Assembly (NCBI GenBank): GCA_025141015.1
Contig: CP081098.1
Span: 4,284,501-4,348,500, forward strand
Reading direction: 5' to 3'
Origin: Rhodobacteraceae bacterium M382
GTDB taxonomy: Bacteria > Pseudomonadota > Alphaproteobacteria > Rhodobacterales > Rhodobacteraceae
DNA: 64,000 nt
The translations under genes and the position numbers were made by a program. Positions within the stretch are counted from its first letter, which is position 1. The number at the start of each line of letters is the position of its first letter. Of this stretch, positions 1 to 9,388 are shown piece after piece. The notes below the pieces were generated by a model. That model did no database searches, was not told where the DNA came from, and worked only from the letters and a program-made list of their open reading frames with translations.

Positions 1-445
1 TCGCACGGTCATTCCCGTATAGTTTTTCGGTCAGCATCTTGCCCGGACCGGTCACGGGGACAGATTTTGTCAGGCGCGGTTCACGCGCGTCATCGGCGAC
101 GGCCACGGGACGCTCGGCAGCGCTAAAGGCACCTTCGCCCCCAAACACCCGAAACGCAGTTTCCGCGTTGCCGGTCCCCCCATAGGTGAAATCATCCTGC
201 CCCGAGGTTTCGGGGTCAAACACCCGGATATAGATCCGGTCGCGCAGCCCCTTTGGCACACTGAAGAACACCTGTTCACGCCGGTCCACATCGCCTTCGC
301 GACTGGGCGCAAGCGCACCATAGACAACCAATTTTCCGGTATCCAGTCGCGGCCCGTCAGCGTCGGCAACTGGTGCGAGACTCAACACTGTCGCAACGGC
401 CAGCGCCACAGCGCGGGTTGCCCTCCTTGTGAATTGTGCTGTCAT
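1..445 (-). CDS. Secreted protein of unknown function, 3' end beyond window
   Basis: An open frame without stop runs from an ATG at 445 to the left edge of the window, so about 148 N-terminal residues are present and the C-terminus is missing. The start MTAQFTRRATRAVALAVATVLSL gives a typical Sec signal peptide (Arg-rich head, hydrophobic core, cleavage near ADA at about residue 28-30). The rest is soluble and acidic, with no motif I recognise. It lies 66 bases downstream of the LysM/FecR gene on the same strand and is probably co-transcribed with it, which suggests a shared role at the cell surface. The family cannot be named from this fragment. Confidence 0.7.
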   Translation of the reverse strand, partial: MTAQFTRRATRAVALAVATVLSLAPVADADGPRLDTGKLVVYGALAPSREGDVDRREQVFFSVPKGLRDRIYIRVFDPETSGQDDFTYGGTGNAETAFRVFGGEGAFSAAERPVAVADDAREPRLTKSVPVTGPGKMLTEKLYGNDRA

Positions 446-511
446 CCGTACCTCGTTGTCGCATTTCCCAGGGGGGTCTTCATCGAGACCCCGGTTAGGC
501 CCATCCCAGTG

Positions 512-2836
512 CTATTCGTATGCCGCGTTTCCGGCGTAATCTTCGATGATCAACTCCACCAACTCGAGCTCCCCAGGCTCGGCCGGCAGGCTCGCCGAAC
601 ATATATTCTGTGCAGCGTTGCACCGCAGGAAGCCTTCACGCTCCACGTCTCCGATGCGCAGTACATAGGACGCCGCCTGTCGCAGACCGCTGGCGTCAGT
701 GGCCTCCACCTTCAGTTCGATCGGACCATTTGCCCCGTTCGGCCGCCCCAGATCGACATTGATGATCTGCGGCGGGTCCACATCCAAGAGGGTTTCCAAC
801 CGCAGAACTCGCAGATTCCCCACTGCGTCTTCAGCGACCAGTTCGAATACGTTCTGCCCCGGTTCCAATTCCGCATCGATCAAAAACCGGCCATCCAGCA
901 TGGCAAGCGGAGCATCATTCAACATCAGCCGCACCGCATCTCCCGCATCGCCTTCCAGCCGCAACTCCGGCTCGCCGGTGGCCTGCGGCGGTGGCAAGTC
1001 CAGATCCAGATCGGGCGGCGTCCGGTCTTGCAACGCCGAAAACGCTGCTCGGCCTTCGACTGCTCCGGTCGGAGACAGGATCTCTACCCGGTACGTCGAC
1101 GGCTCTTCGTTGACTGGTACAGAGAACCGGAACCCACCATCCGGACCGATACGGGACCGGACGGTCTCGGCTTCGGAACCAATCACAACCATATCCGCCC
1201 CCGGAGCCGCGGTACTGAACCCCCAAACCGAAATCTGTTCCGTGCGTGTGGCAAGCGCCTGACCTGATCTGGGAATTTGATCCGAGAACGTGATCGAAAC
1301 CTGCTCGACGGGACGGTAGACTACCGAAATGGCCCGTGTCGTCCGATTCCCCGCAGGATCCTGAGCATCAACACGGATCTGGTTTTCACCCGGTTCCAAA
1401 GTCAGCGTCGCGGCAAAGCTGCCATCCGCACCGGGTTCCAGCCGTTCCCCATTCAGGTTCAATATTGCATCCGCTTCGGTCACGCCCAGAAATTCGACCT
1501 GGGAACTGGTCACCAGGCTATCCGTGGCAGGTGACAAAACTGTCAGGAATGGCGGGGTTTCGTCTATACGCATGGTAAAAACACGCGGATGACTCCACGA
1601 CCCCGGCAAGCCCAACAAATCAATCGCCGCAACTCGCCAGTGGTAGTCTCCCGGTGCCAGATCCCGCGCCTTGAACCCCGCCTCGGGGATCGCCCACTCG
1701 GACACCTGCATCTGGTTGAAACCGGGGTCGCGTGCCACTTCGAGCCAGTATCCTTTGGCATCCTGTACCACAGCCCAGGCCAGATCGACCTGACCGGCAT
1801 AGGCAATGGCCTCGGCTGCGGGCCGCGTCAGATCGACCGCACCCAGAACATCCGCCCGTTTGGCGTCACCGCCGCTCAGGACCACGCCCTCGTTCGCCCC
1901 GACCATAATCGTGTTTTTTCCCTGCTGGATTGCCAAATCCGGCCCGTCGTAATTGACAAACCGCGCGCCCTTCTGGTCGTTCTTGATCCAGAAGTCGGTG
2001 GAATCCGTCGTCGTCTTGACTCCGGGCACATCGATTTCAAAGCTGGTATTGTCCGACAGCTGGTTCAGCAGCGCATAGAAATCCCCGTTGACCAGCGACA
2101 CTTTGGTCACTTCGCCTCCGGTCAGCGGATCTGACCGCATGCGCTGGATGGTGGCGTTGGAATTGGCATTCAGACGCAATCGGCTGAGGTCGCGAAAGGT
2201 GATCTGCGTCGTCGAATTCGACAGCGTGCGCATGCGCTCGAATTCGACCAGAACATCGTTGAGGGTCCGCCCGGACCATGTCGGTTCCGCGGGTGACCGC
2301 CCTTCGACGCTGCCCTGAACGTCCGACACCACAGCTTCGGCTGAGCGATCCCGCTGGGCAACGGAAATGGCCAACGCCTCTTGTGCAAATCCCGTGGCAA
2401 TATCGGACAGCGCGACAACATCCTCCCATTCACCGACTGCACGTTGCAGGCCGGCCTGTTCGCGATTGTTGATGGCGCTGTCAATTTCGACGGGGGCAAA
2501 GATCTGCGCCCCCTCTGCATTGGCTTTTTGGATCGCATCCAGCGACGCGGTCAAAGCAACATCAGCCGCCCGCACCTGTTCGACCGGCATACGTAACTGC
2601 ACGCCGGGAACCACCTGGGCAGGAGAGAGGATGCCATTCAATGTCAGAACCACCGGCCACAGGTCCGGGTCCTGCAGATACTGCGCGGCCAACTCACGCA
2701 GCGTATCACCGGCCTGAAACTCGATCACCGGCATCGGAGCATTCAACTGATTTGCTCGGACGCCGCGCGCACCTCCTGTGCCTATCGCCACAATCAAGAA
2801 CGTCAGGGCCATGACCTTGAGTATTCCGGTGCGCAT
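512..2836 (-). CDS. LysM/FecR-domain exported protein with Ig-like repeats
   Basis: A large exported protein. From the ATG at 2836 it has a hydrophobic signal segment (MRTGILKVMALTFLIVAIG) and then a LysM-like peptidoglycan-binding motif (AGDTLRELAAQYLQDPDLW). A FecR-type domain follows (about residues 190-320, with SLVNGDFYALLNQLSDNTSF), then several Ig/fibronectin-like segments with the recurring pattern LEPGENQIRV...DPAGN. The frame stays open to a TTG at 2929, and an ATG at 2902 is possible. I chose 2836 because the signal peptide then begins at the N-terminus, although its ribosome site (GGAAAGG) is distant. FecR domains in proteins of this kind are not tied to iron signalling; an envelope-scaffold role is inferred. 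Confidence 0.8.
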   Translation of the reverse strand: MRTGILKVMALTFLIVAIGTGGARGVRANQLNAPMPVIEFQAGDTLRELAAQYLQDPDLWPVVLTLNGILSPAQVVPGVQLRMPVEQVRAADVALTASLDAIQKANAEGAQIFAPVEIDSAINNREQAGLQRAVGEWEDVVALSDIATGFAQEALAISVAQRDRSAEAVVSDVQGSVEGRSPAEPTWSGRTLNDVLVEFERMRTLSNSTTQITFRDLSRLRLNANSNATIQRMRSDPLTGGEVTKVSLVNGDFYALLNQLSDNTSFEIDVPGVKTTTDSTDFWIKNDQKGARFVNYDGPDLAIQQGKNTIMVGANEGVVLSGGDAKRADVLGAVDLTRPAAEAIAYAGQVDLAWAVVQDAKGYWLEVARDPGFNQMQVSEWAIPEAGFKARDLAPGDYHWRVAAIDLLGLPGSWSHPRVFTMRIDETPPFLTVLSPATDSLVTSSQVEFLGVTEADAILNLNGERLEPGADGSFAATLTLEPGENQIRVDAQDPAGNRTTRAISVVYRPVEQVSITFSDQIPRSGQALATRTEQISVWGFSTAAPGADMVVIGSEAETVRSRIGPDGGFRFSVPVNEEPSTYRVEILSPTGAVEGRAAFSALQDRTPPDLDLDLPPPQATGEPELRLEGDAGDAVRLMLNDAPLAMLDGRFLIDAELEPGQNVFELVAEDAVGNLRVLRLETLLDVDPPQIINVDLGRPNGANGPIELKVEATDASGLRQAASYVLRIGDVEREGFLRCNAAQNICSASLPAEPGELELVELIIEDYAGNAAYE

Positions 2837-3113
2837 TTGGATCACATGCGATGCCTTTCCAAAACGGCGAGGTCGAAAAAATTTGACTTGAATAGACACC
2901 ATTCTTGGCTGCCAATCCAATTCAGGCAAGGAAATTCACCTATTTGACGGATTCAGGATGACTTTGCGTTAACCATGTCCGTCATAGCTTCCTCTTTGTT
3001 TCCAAAGGGGAAACAGCCCGCACTCGCCCCATGGGACCGTCAGCTCTCAACTTCGCGCTTTTTTCGGTGCTTGCGATATCCTGACAAGGAATCACTGCAA
3101 ATCCCGCATGGTC

Positions 3114-3572
3114 CTAGCCGGATATTGGTTCATTCTGCTTGATCGACCGCAAAACCACATTGGTCTGTGCGCTGGCAACGGCGGGCAGGCGAAACAGGAA
3201 ATCTTCGAGAAAGCGATTGTAGACTTCCAGATCCTGGGTCAGCACCCGCATATGGTAATCCGCCTGCCCGGTGGTCGCGTAACACTCCACCACGGCGTCA
3301 TGGCGTTCTACGGCCTGGATGAATTCGACGATCCGTTCTGGATCGTGACGGGTCAAATGCACATGCACAATTGCCTGAAACCCCAACCCCATACGGAGCG
3401 GATTGACCACGGCACCATAGCGTTCGATCACGCCCGCCTCTTCGAATGCACGCACCCGGCGCCACAGCGCCGAAGACGACATGCCCACAGCTTCGGCGAG
3501 ATCTGCATTCGACATGCGGGAATCTCGTTGCAGCAACATCAGGATGCGCCGGTCTCTGCTATCCAGGATCAT
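3114..3572 (-). CDS. Lrp/AsnC family transcriptional regulator
   Basis: A 152-residue Lrp/AsnC protein of standard family length. The N-terminal winged helix-turn-helix covers about residues 4-55 (DRRILMLLQRDSRMSNADLAEAVGMS, SALWRRVRAFEEAGVI). The C-terminal RAM/ligand domain covers about 65-140 (VHVHLTRHDPERI, VVECYATTGQADYHMRVLTQD). It is divergent from the indolepyruvate oxidoreductase gene, with 142 bases between starts. Such regulators usually sense an amino acid and control the neighbouring gene, so control of aromatic amino acid breakdown is the likely job. Two AT-rich dyads lie between the genes. The effector is not visible from sequence. Confidence 0.92.
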   Translation of the reverse strand: MILDSRDRRILMLLQRDSRMSNADLAEAVGMSSSALWRRVRAFEEAGVIERYGAVVNPLRMGLGFQAIVHVHLTRHDPERIVEFIQAVERHDAVVECYATTGQADYHMRVLTQDLEVYNRFLEDFLFRLPAVASAQTNVVLRSIKQNEPISG

Positions 3573-3582
3573 TGGGTATCCC

Positions 3583-3609
3583 TTTCAGAATTTCATTATC
3601 TTCTGGAAA
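3583..3609. promoter_or_regulatory. Candidate Lrp-type operator, dyad 1
   Basis: An AT-rich inverted repeat, CAGAA at 3586-3590 and TTCTG at 3601-3605, extends to TTTCAGAA / TTCTGGAAA with one missing base. It lies just upstream of the Lrp gene start (3572), where an autoregulatory site is expected. Confidence 0.4.
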
Positions 3610-3628
3610 CTCTACCCGAATTATCTCC

Positions 3629-3649
3629 ATTCCAGAACATTATTGGAAG
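3629..3649. promoter_or_regulatory. Candidate Lrp-type operator, dyad 2
   Basis: The inverted repeat TTCCA (3630-3634) / TGGAA (3644-3648) has a 9-base AT-rich spacer. Its centre is about 43.5 bases from the first dyad, close to four helical turns, as expected for cooperative binding of Lrp-type octamers on one DNA face. Confidence 0.4.
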
Positions 3650-3714
3650 AATTCTCCACCAATTCGAGGGTATTTTAACCGTCACTTCGAAACCCGCGCA
3701 AGGACAGCCCAGCA

Positions 3715-6700
3715 ATGACCCGGCTCACTCATGACTTTACCAGCTACCAGTTGGACGACCGCTACACCCGTACGACCGGTCGGGTTTTCCTGACCGGCAC
3801 GCAGGCGCTGACCCGGGTGATGCTGGATCAGGCGCGTCGTGATCGAGACGCCGGATTGAACACCGGCGGTTTTGTCTCTGGCTATCGCGGTTCTCCGCTC
3901 GGAGGGGTGGATCTGGAGATGTGGCGGTCGCGGGACCGATTGAAGGAAAACAACGTCACTTTCATGCCCGCTGTGAACGAAGACCTGGGGGCAACAGCAA
4001 TATTGGGCGCGCAGCAGGCAGTGTTGGACCCTCATTGCGAGGTCGAAGGCCTGTTTTCCATGTGGTACGGCAAGGGCCCCGGAGTGGACCGCTCTGGCGA
4101 TGCGTTGAAACACGGCAATGCCTATGGGTCATCAGCCAAAGGCGGCGTGCTGGTGGTGGCCGGAGATGACCACGGGTGTGTCAGCTCATCCATGCCGCAT
4201 CAGTCGGATGTGGCGTTCATGTCGTGGTTCATGCCGGTGCTGAACCCGGCCACAGTGGATGAATTTCTGAGCTTTGGCGAATACGGCTTTGCGCTGTCGC
4301 GCTATTCGGGCACTTGGGTCGGGTTCAAGGCCGTGTCCGAAACCGTCGAAAGCGCCCGTTCGGTTGATCTGCAACCCGACCGGGCATTCACCCTGCCTGA
4401 TCTGCCCGACTATCCCGGTGGGCTTCATGTGCGTCTGGCCGATCTGCCCAGCCCCGAAATCGAAACCCGCATCCAGGCCAAACTCAAGGCTGTGCGCGCC
4501 TTTGCCGAAGCCAACCCGATTGATACGCGCGTTTATGACACCGAAAATGCCAAATTCGGCTTTGTCACCACTGGCAAGGGGCATCTGGATCTGATGGAAG
4601 CCCTGCGCCTGTTGGGGTTGGACGAAGCCGCCTGTCGCCGTCTTGGAATCGACATCTACAAGGTCGGCATGGTCTGGCCACTGGCACGACGCAACGCCTT
4701 GCGGTTCGTAAACGGCAAAAAGGAAGTGCTGGTCGTCGAAGAAAAACGCGGCATCATCGAAAGTCAGTTCAAGGAGTATTTCTATGACTGGCCCGGCAAC
4801 AAGCCGGACAGGATGGTTGGAAAATACGACAGCCACGGGGAACCGCTGGTCCCCTGGACCGGAGAGTTGAATCCGCAGATGCTGGCCCCCATTGTGGCTG
4901 CGCGGCTCGACAGTTTTTTCCCAGAAGAAAACTTGCCCGCCAAAGCCAGGGCGCTGGTCGATACTCCGCCCACCCTGCTGAACATATCCGGAGCCACCCG
5001 CACCCCCTATTTCTGTTCGGGCTGCCCGCATAACACCTCGACCAAAGTTCCCGAGGGCAGTGTCGCCAAATCCGGCATCGGGTGCCACGTGATGGCCAGT
5101 TGGATGGACAGGGAAACAGCAGGCTACGCCCAGATGGGCGGCGAAGGCGTACCTTGGGTTGTCGCGTCGAAATTCAACGGTGGCAAACACGTCTTTCAGA
5201 ACCTGGGCGAAGGCACTTGGTATCATTCGGGGTCTCTTGCCATTCGTCAGGCTGTCGCTGCGGACACAAACATCACTTACAAGATCCTTTATAATGATGC
5301 CGTAGCCATGACCGGGGGCCAGCCGGTCGACGGCCCCGTCAGTGTCGTGGGCATTGCCCAGACGTGTCGCGCCGAAGGGGTCGACCGGATTGCATTGGTG
5401 TCAGATGACATCGCCAAATTCACCCGTGCCGATTTCCCCGCGGGCACCAGCTTTCATGATCGGGCCGCCTTGGACACCGTCCAGCGTGAGCTGCGTGAGA
5501 TCAAAGGTGTGAGTGTTCTGATCTATGAACAGACCTGTGCCACGGAAAAACGCCGCCGCCGCAAACGCGGCACAATGGATGATCCCAAACGGTTTGCCTT
5601 TATCAATGACCTGGTTTGCGAAGGGTGCGGCGATTGTTCCGTCGAGAGCAACTGTCTGAGCGTCGAGCCGTTGGAAACCCCGTTTGGGCGCAAGCGCAAG
5701 ATCAACCTGAGCTCCTGTAACAAGGATTTTTCATGTCTGAACGGATTCTGCCCGTCCTTTGTCACCGTCGAAGGTGCCACCCGGCGCAAACGTCAGCCCG
5801 CCGGACTGGATGTCGCCGAGTTGACTCAGGGCCTGCCCACCCCACAGCTCCCCCCTCTCACCACAGCCTTTGATCTGTTGGTCACCGGAGTGGGGGGAAC
5901 AGGTGTCGTCACCGTTGGTCAGTTGATCACCATGGCCGCCCATCTCGAAGGGCGTGGGGCTTCGGTTCTGGATTTCACCGGGTTCGCCCAGAAATTCGGG
6001 ACGGTGTTGTCCTATATCCGGCTGGCGGAGACACCCGCAGGCGTCAACCAGGTCCGCATAGATCCCCGCGCGGCGGATGCTGTCATCGGGTGTGACGTGG
6101 TCGTCAGCTCGGCCCCCAAAGCATCCGCGCATTACCGCCCCGGCACCCGTATGGTGCTGAACACTGCCGAAATGCCCACCGGAGACTTGGTCTTGCACCG
6201 GGACGCCCGGCTAAAGGTCGCCGAGCGCCACAACGCGATCGCCGGTTTGATCGGTGCCGAAAACCTCAGCGGCTTTGACGCCAATGAAGTTGCAGAAACC
6301 CTGTTGGGAGATACCGTTCTGGCCAACGTGATGATGTTGGGATTTGCCTGGCAAATGGGTCTGGTCCCGGTCAGCCAAATTGCACTGGATCAGGCGATTG
6401 TTCTGAACGGCGTCGCCATTGACAGGAACAAGCTGGCCTTTGCCATCGGGCGGGCGCTGGCCGCCGACCCCGCACGCCTGTCCAGCCACTATGCCGAACC
6501 AGAGGATCAGGAGGAAACGCTGGACCAGATGATTGCCCGGCGCGTCGCCTTTCTAAGCGGATACCAAGATGCTGCTTATGCCAAGCAATATTCGGATCAA
6601 TTGGCCGGTCTGCCAGAGGCACTGGTCGAACCGGCGGCCCGATCTCTGTTCAAACTGATGGCCTACAAGGATGAATTCGAAGTTGCCCGACTGATGACCG

Positions 6701-7128
6701 ACCCGTTGTTCACGGATCGTCTGGGCCAGGAATTCACAGGAAACTTCAGGGTGAACTATCATCTCGCACCCCCTCTGTTCAGCCGCAAGACTGACACCCG
6801 CGGTCGCCCGCTGAAACGCGCCTTTGGGCAATGGCTGACCCCGGTGCTGTCGCTGCTTGCCCAAAGCAAGAGGCTCCGCCGCTCCGCCATGAATCCCTTT
6901 GCCTATCACGGCGAAGCGCGCATGCACCGGGCGCTGCTGGCCTGGTATCAGGATCTGGTTGCCCAGGCTGCACGGGATGCCACAGATCAGACGGTTGAGA
7001 CCTGGCAGCAGATCCTGTCCCTGCCCATGGAAATTCGCGGCTATGGGCCCGTTCGCGAACAGGCCGCACAGGCGGCCCGCGAAACGGCCTTGGATCTGTT
7101 GAACGATCTGGACCGGAACGCGGCATGA
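3715..7128 (+). CDS. Indolepyruvate ferredoxin oxidoreductase, fused alpha/beta type
   Basis: Oxidatively decarboxylates indolepyruvate and other aryl-pyruvates to acyl-CoA with reduction of ferredoxin, a late step of aromatic amino acid catabolism. At 1137 residues it is the long single-chain form common in proteobacteria. A pyruvate-oxidoreductase-type domain opens the protein (GGFVSGYRGSPLGG, residues ~45-58). The thiamine diphosphate domain begins near residue 430 (CSGCPHNTSTK, GGEGVPWV). A cysteine-rich iron-sulfur segment lies near 635-665 (CEGCGDCSVESNC). The gamma-type domain begins near 720 (LLVTGVGGTGVV). It is divergent from an Lrp-family regulator that probably controls it. Confidence 0.93.
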   Translation: MTRLTHDFTSYQLDDRYTRTTGRVFLTGTQALTRVMLDQARRDRDAGLNTGGFVSGYRGSPLGGVDLEMWRSRDRLKENNVTFMPAVNEDLGATAILGAQQAVLDPHCEVEGLFSMWYGKGPGVDRSGDALKHGNAYGSSAKGGVLVVAGDDHGCVSSSMPHQSDVAFMSWFMPVLNPATVDEFLSFGEYGFALSRYSGTWVGFKAVSETVESARSVDLQPDRAFTLPDLPDYPGGLHVRLADLPSPEIETRIQAKLKAVRAFAEANPIDTRVYDTENAKFGFVTTGKGHLDLMEALRLLGLDEAACRRLGIDIYKVGMVWPLARRNALRFVNGKKEVLVVEEKRGIIESQFKEYFYDWPGNKPDRMVGKYDSHGEPLVPWTGELNPQMLAPIVAARLDSFFPEENLPAKARALVDTPPTLLNISGATRTPYFCSGCPHNTSTKVPEGSVAKSGIGCHVMASWMDRETAGYAQMGGEGVPWVVASKFNGGKHVFQNLGEGTWYHSGSLAIRQAVAADTNITYKILYNDAVAMTGGQPVDGPVSVVGIAQTCRAEGVDRIALVSDDIAKFTRADFPAGTSFHDRAALDTVQRELREIKGVSVLIYEQTCATEKRRRRKRGTMDDPKRFAFINDLVCEGCGDCSVESNCLSVEPLETPFGRKRKINLSSCNKDFSCLNGFCPSFVTVEGATRRKRQPAGLDVAELTQGLPTPQLPPLTTAFDLLVTGVGGTGVVTVGQLITMAAHLEGRGASVLDFTGFAQKFGTVLSYIRLAETPAGVNQVRIDPRAADAVIGCDVVVSSAPKASAHYRPGTRMVLNTAEMPTGDLVLHRDARLKVAERHNAIAGLIGAENLSGFDANEVAETLLGDTVLANVMMLGFAWQMGLVPVSQIALDQAIVLNGVAIDRNKLAFAIGRALAADPARLSSHYAEPEDQEETLDQMIARRVAFLSGYQDAAYAKQYSDQLAGLPEALVEPAARSLFKLMAYKDEFEVARLMTDPLFTDRLGQEFTGNFRVNYHLAPPLFSRKTDTRGRPLKRAFGQWLTPVLSLLAQSKRLRRSAMNPFAYHGEARMHRALLAWYQDLVAQAARDATDQTVETWQQILSLPMEIRGYGPVREQAAQAARETALDLLNDLDRNAA

Positions 7129-7137
7129 TCACAACTC

Positions 7138-7177
7138 TGATCCATCGCATCGTCGCGTGTTCGACCGCGATGGATCA
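7138..7177. terminator. Long inverted repeat between convergent genes
   Basis: A perfect 11-bp inverted repeat, TGATCCATCGC (7138-7148) and GCGATGGATCA (7167-7177), has an 18-base loop. It lies between the converging oxidoreductase (ends 7128) and TetR genes and contains the tetR stop codon. No T-run follows, so intrinsic termination is not certain; it may act as a 3'-end stem or a barrier between opposing transcripts. Confidence 0.45.
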
Positions 7178-7849
7178 GCGCGCTTGTTTCCACTGCTCCA
7201 TGGCATAGGCCTGGAACTCTTCCACCTCGCCGGGTTGTGGGTCGCGCCCCGTAAAGATGCGCAGGTATTCGGGCACTGTCCCGACACGCTCTTCGTTGGG
7301 TTCGTTCAGTTGTGCCACATCATACCCCAGCTGCATGTAATACAGCACCTTGGCACGGGTTTCCGCTTCAAATTCCGGATAATCATACCGGGCAAACATC
7401 CGGCTCAGCGCCTCCATCCGGCGCTGGTCCGACCGGTCCAGCAAACTGCGCACAGGGCCGGAGCGGCGCGCCCAATCCCGCACCGCAAAGTCCAACGCCG
7501 TATTGAACAACCCCGAATTGGCCGTGCACCGGAAAACATTGCAGATCGCAGCCGTGATGGTCGGCGCGGCGCGTTCGGCCATGGCGACCATGCCCGCAGT
7601 GTTGGTTTCCTCCCACTGCTGCAACAGCGCATCCAACAGGTCCTGCCGGGATTTGAAGTACCAATAAAAGGACGACCGCGACACGGCCATACGGTCCGCG
7701 AGTGCCAGCACCTTGACCTGTTCAACCCCATCCGAAATCAGAACGTCCATGGCCACGTTCAGCCAATCCTCCCGCGTGACCTTGATATTTCCGACCAAGG
7801 GCTCGGCCTTGGGATCATCCCGGTGCAGAACAGGTTTAGAACGGGCCAT
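7175..7849 (-). CDS. TetR/AcrR family regulator of the methyltransferase operon
   Basis: A 224-residue TetR-family repressor. The helix-turn-helix is at about residues 45-66 (KVLALADRMAVSRSSFYWYFKS), and the C-terminal part forms the variable ligand domain. It starts at an ATG with a strong GAGGAG ribosome site, 9 bases after the stop of the MttB-like gene. It is therefore the last gene of a three-gene operon and probably feeds back on it. The best operator candidate is the 18-bp palindrome at 11848-11865 in front of the operon. The inducer is unknown, perhaps the methylated substrate or its product. Confidence 0.9.
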   Translation of the reverse strand: MARSKPVLHRDDPKAEPLVGNIKVTREDWLNVAMDVLISDGVEQVKVLALADRMAVSRSSFYWYFKSRQDLLDALLQQWEETNTAGMVAMAERAAPTITAAICNVFRCTANSGLFNTALDFAVRDWARRSGPVRSLLDRSDQRRMEALSRMFARYDYPEFEAETRAKVLYYMQLGYDVAQLNEPNEERVGTVPEYLRIFTGRDPQPGEVEEFQAYAMEQWKQAR

Positions 7850-7858
7850 GCTTGCTCC

Positions 7859-9388
7859 TCAGCTTTCGGGGGCAGCTCCCCCTTGTTCGGTACGACGGGC
7901 GATGAAAGATTTCAACGCATCCACCCGATCCGGATCATGCTGTGGTGGCTGGAAATTGTCCACTACCCGCTGCCAGACGCCTGTCGCGCGATGGTTTGCA
8001 TCCACGCTGCCCCGTTCGGTCCAGGTGCCAAAGTTCGACCAATCCGCCACAACCGGTTCATAGAACTGATCCTGAAACCGCTCCATCGTATGGGTAGCCC
8101 CAAAGAAATGGCCCGATGGCTGCACCTCGCGCAGAGCGTCCAATGCGATATCTGCGTCCGTCGCCGGGGTTCCAGCGCACAGTTCACCAACCATCTGCAG
8201 CACTTCCAGATCAGTGATGATCTTTTCATAGGACACGGTCAGCCCGCCTTCGAGCCACCCGGCCGAATGGATGATCACAGACGCCCCGGCCATCAGGCAC
8301 CCCCACAGCCCGAACTGGGTCTCATTGGCGGCCTGCGCGTCGTTGACATTGGCCGCACTGCCCCCGGCACAGCGCCACGGCAATCCAACACGCCGGGCCA
8401 ATTGCCCTGCGACCAGAGAGGCGCTGAAATGTTCTGGTGTGCCAAAGGCGGGCGCACCTGATTTCATGTCAACATTGCTGGTAAAGGTGCCATAGCACAC
8501 CGGCGCGCCGGGTTTGGCCAATTGAGTCAGGGTGATCGCCGACAGCGCTTCGGCATGGCTGAGCGTCATCGCGCCCGCCACGGTGATCGGTGCCATTGCC
8601 CCCATCAGGGTGAACGGCGTAACAACCGACATCTGCCCGACCTGGGCAAAGTCGATCAGCCCCTGCGCCATCGGCATGTCAATCACGCGCGGCGAATTGG
8701 TGTTGATAATCGTGTAACAATGGCTTTCTGCCTGAAATTCCTCCTCTGACAGCCCACGAAATTCGCGGATCATCTCGAACCCGTCCATCACCTGTGGGGT
8801 ACCGCGCGAATATAGAAACGGCATCTTGTCACTTAGCAACAGTTCTGTTTCCGTCATCGCATAATGACGCAGATGCATCGGGATATCCTGCGCCTCGACC
8901 AAAGGCGGCACCATATGCAGAACGTCATAGGATTGGGTGATTTTCACCATTTCCTGAAAATCGCGCAAACTTCCGGGACGACGCCCCCGCACCAGATCGG
9001 TGGCATGGGGGGCTCCGGCCCCGGGTTGAAACGCCAGATTGCCCAGCTTCAGCTCCAAATCGCGGTGCCGTGCCCCGGCGCGCAACTGGATCGCCTTTGG
9101 TGCCGTGGCCAACGCCGCCTCAACCATGTCACGACCAATGAACACCATCTCGCTGGTCTCATCGACCCTGGCTCCGCCCGCGCGAAACAGCTTGCGCGCC
9201 TCGGGCAGAAGCACCTTGATGCCCAGCTCTTCCAGCACCGTCATCGACGCTTCATGCAGCGCCTCGATCCGGTCTTCGGTAAAGGCATTCATCGGCGGAA
9301 ACGGGTTTTTCAGGTTTCGATAGTCCACCTTGCGCTGGGGCGACGCTGCTGCCTCGCGTGCGCGGTCACGTCCTCGTCTGCGGCTCAT
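7859..9388 (-). CDS. Trimethylamine methyltransferase (MttB) family protein, non-pyrrolysine
   Basis: A 509-residue member of the MttB superfamily. Characterised members move a methyl group from a quaternary or tertiary amine to a corrinoid protein. The frame has no internal amber codon, so this is one of the many pyrrolysine-lacking homologues, whose known examples include glycine betaine methyltransferase. Family-like stretches are TVLEELGIKVL, FQPGAGAPHATD and the glycine-rich GWLEGGLTVSYEKI. Its start overlaps the stop of the flavoenzyme gene (ATGA), so the two are translationally coupled. No corrinoid protein or corrinoid:folate methyltransferase lies nearby. The substrate cannot be read from the sequence. 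Confidence 0.85.
   Translation of the reverse strand: MSRRRGRDRAREAAASPQRKVDYRNLKNPFPPMNAFTEDRIEALHEASMTVLEELGIKVLLPEARKLFRAGGARVDETSEMVFIGRDMVEAALATAPKAIQLRAGARHRDLELKLGNLAFQPGAGAPHATDLVRGRRPGSLRDFQEMVKITQSYDVLHMVPPLVEAQDIPMHLRHYAMTETELLLSDKMPFLYSRGTPQVMDGFEMIREFRGLSEEEFQAESHCYTIINTNSPRVIDMPMAQGLIDFAQVGQMSVVTPFTLMGAMAPITVAGAMTLSHAEALSAITLTQLAKPGAPVCYGTFTSNVDMKSGAPAFGTPEHFSASLVAGQLARRVGLPWRCAGGSAANVNDAQAANETQFGLWGCLMAGASVIIHSAGWLEGGLTVSYEKIITDLEVLQMVGELCAGTPATDADIALDALREVQPSGHFFGATHTMERFQDQFYEPVVADWSNFGTWTERGSVDANHRATGVWQRVVDNFQPPQHDPDRVDALKSFIARRTEQGGAAPES

Noticed and set aside
512-1267. Long plus-strand open frames inside the LysM/FecR gene
   Set aside because: They lie opposite a gene with a clear signal peptide and domains; their products are Arg/Pro-rich and have no family pattern.
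7859-9388. Possible pyrrolysine-type MttB with in-frame amber codon
   Set aside because: The reading frame is continuous from start to stop with no internal TAG.
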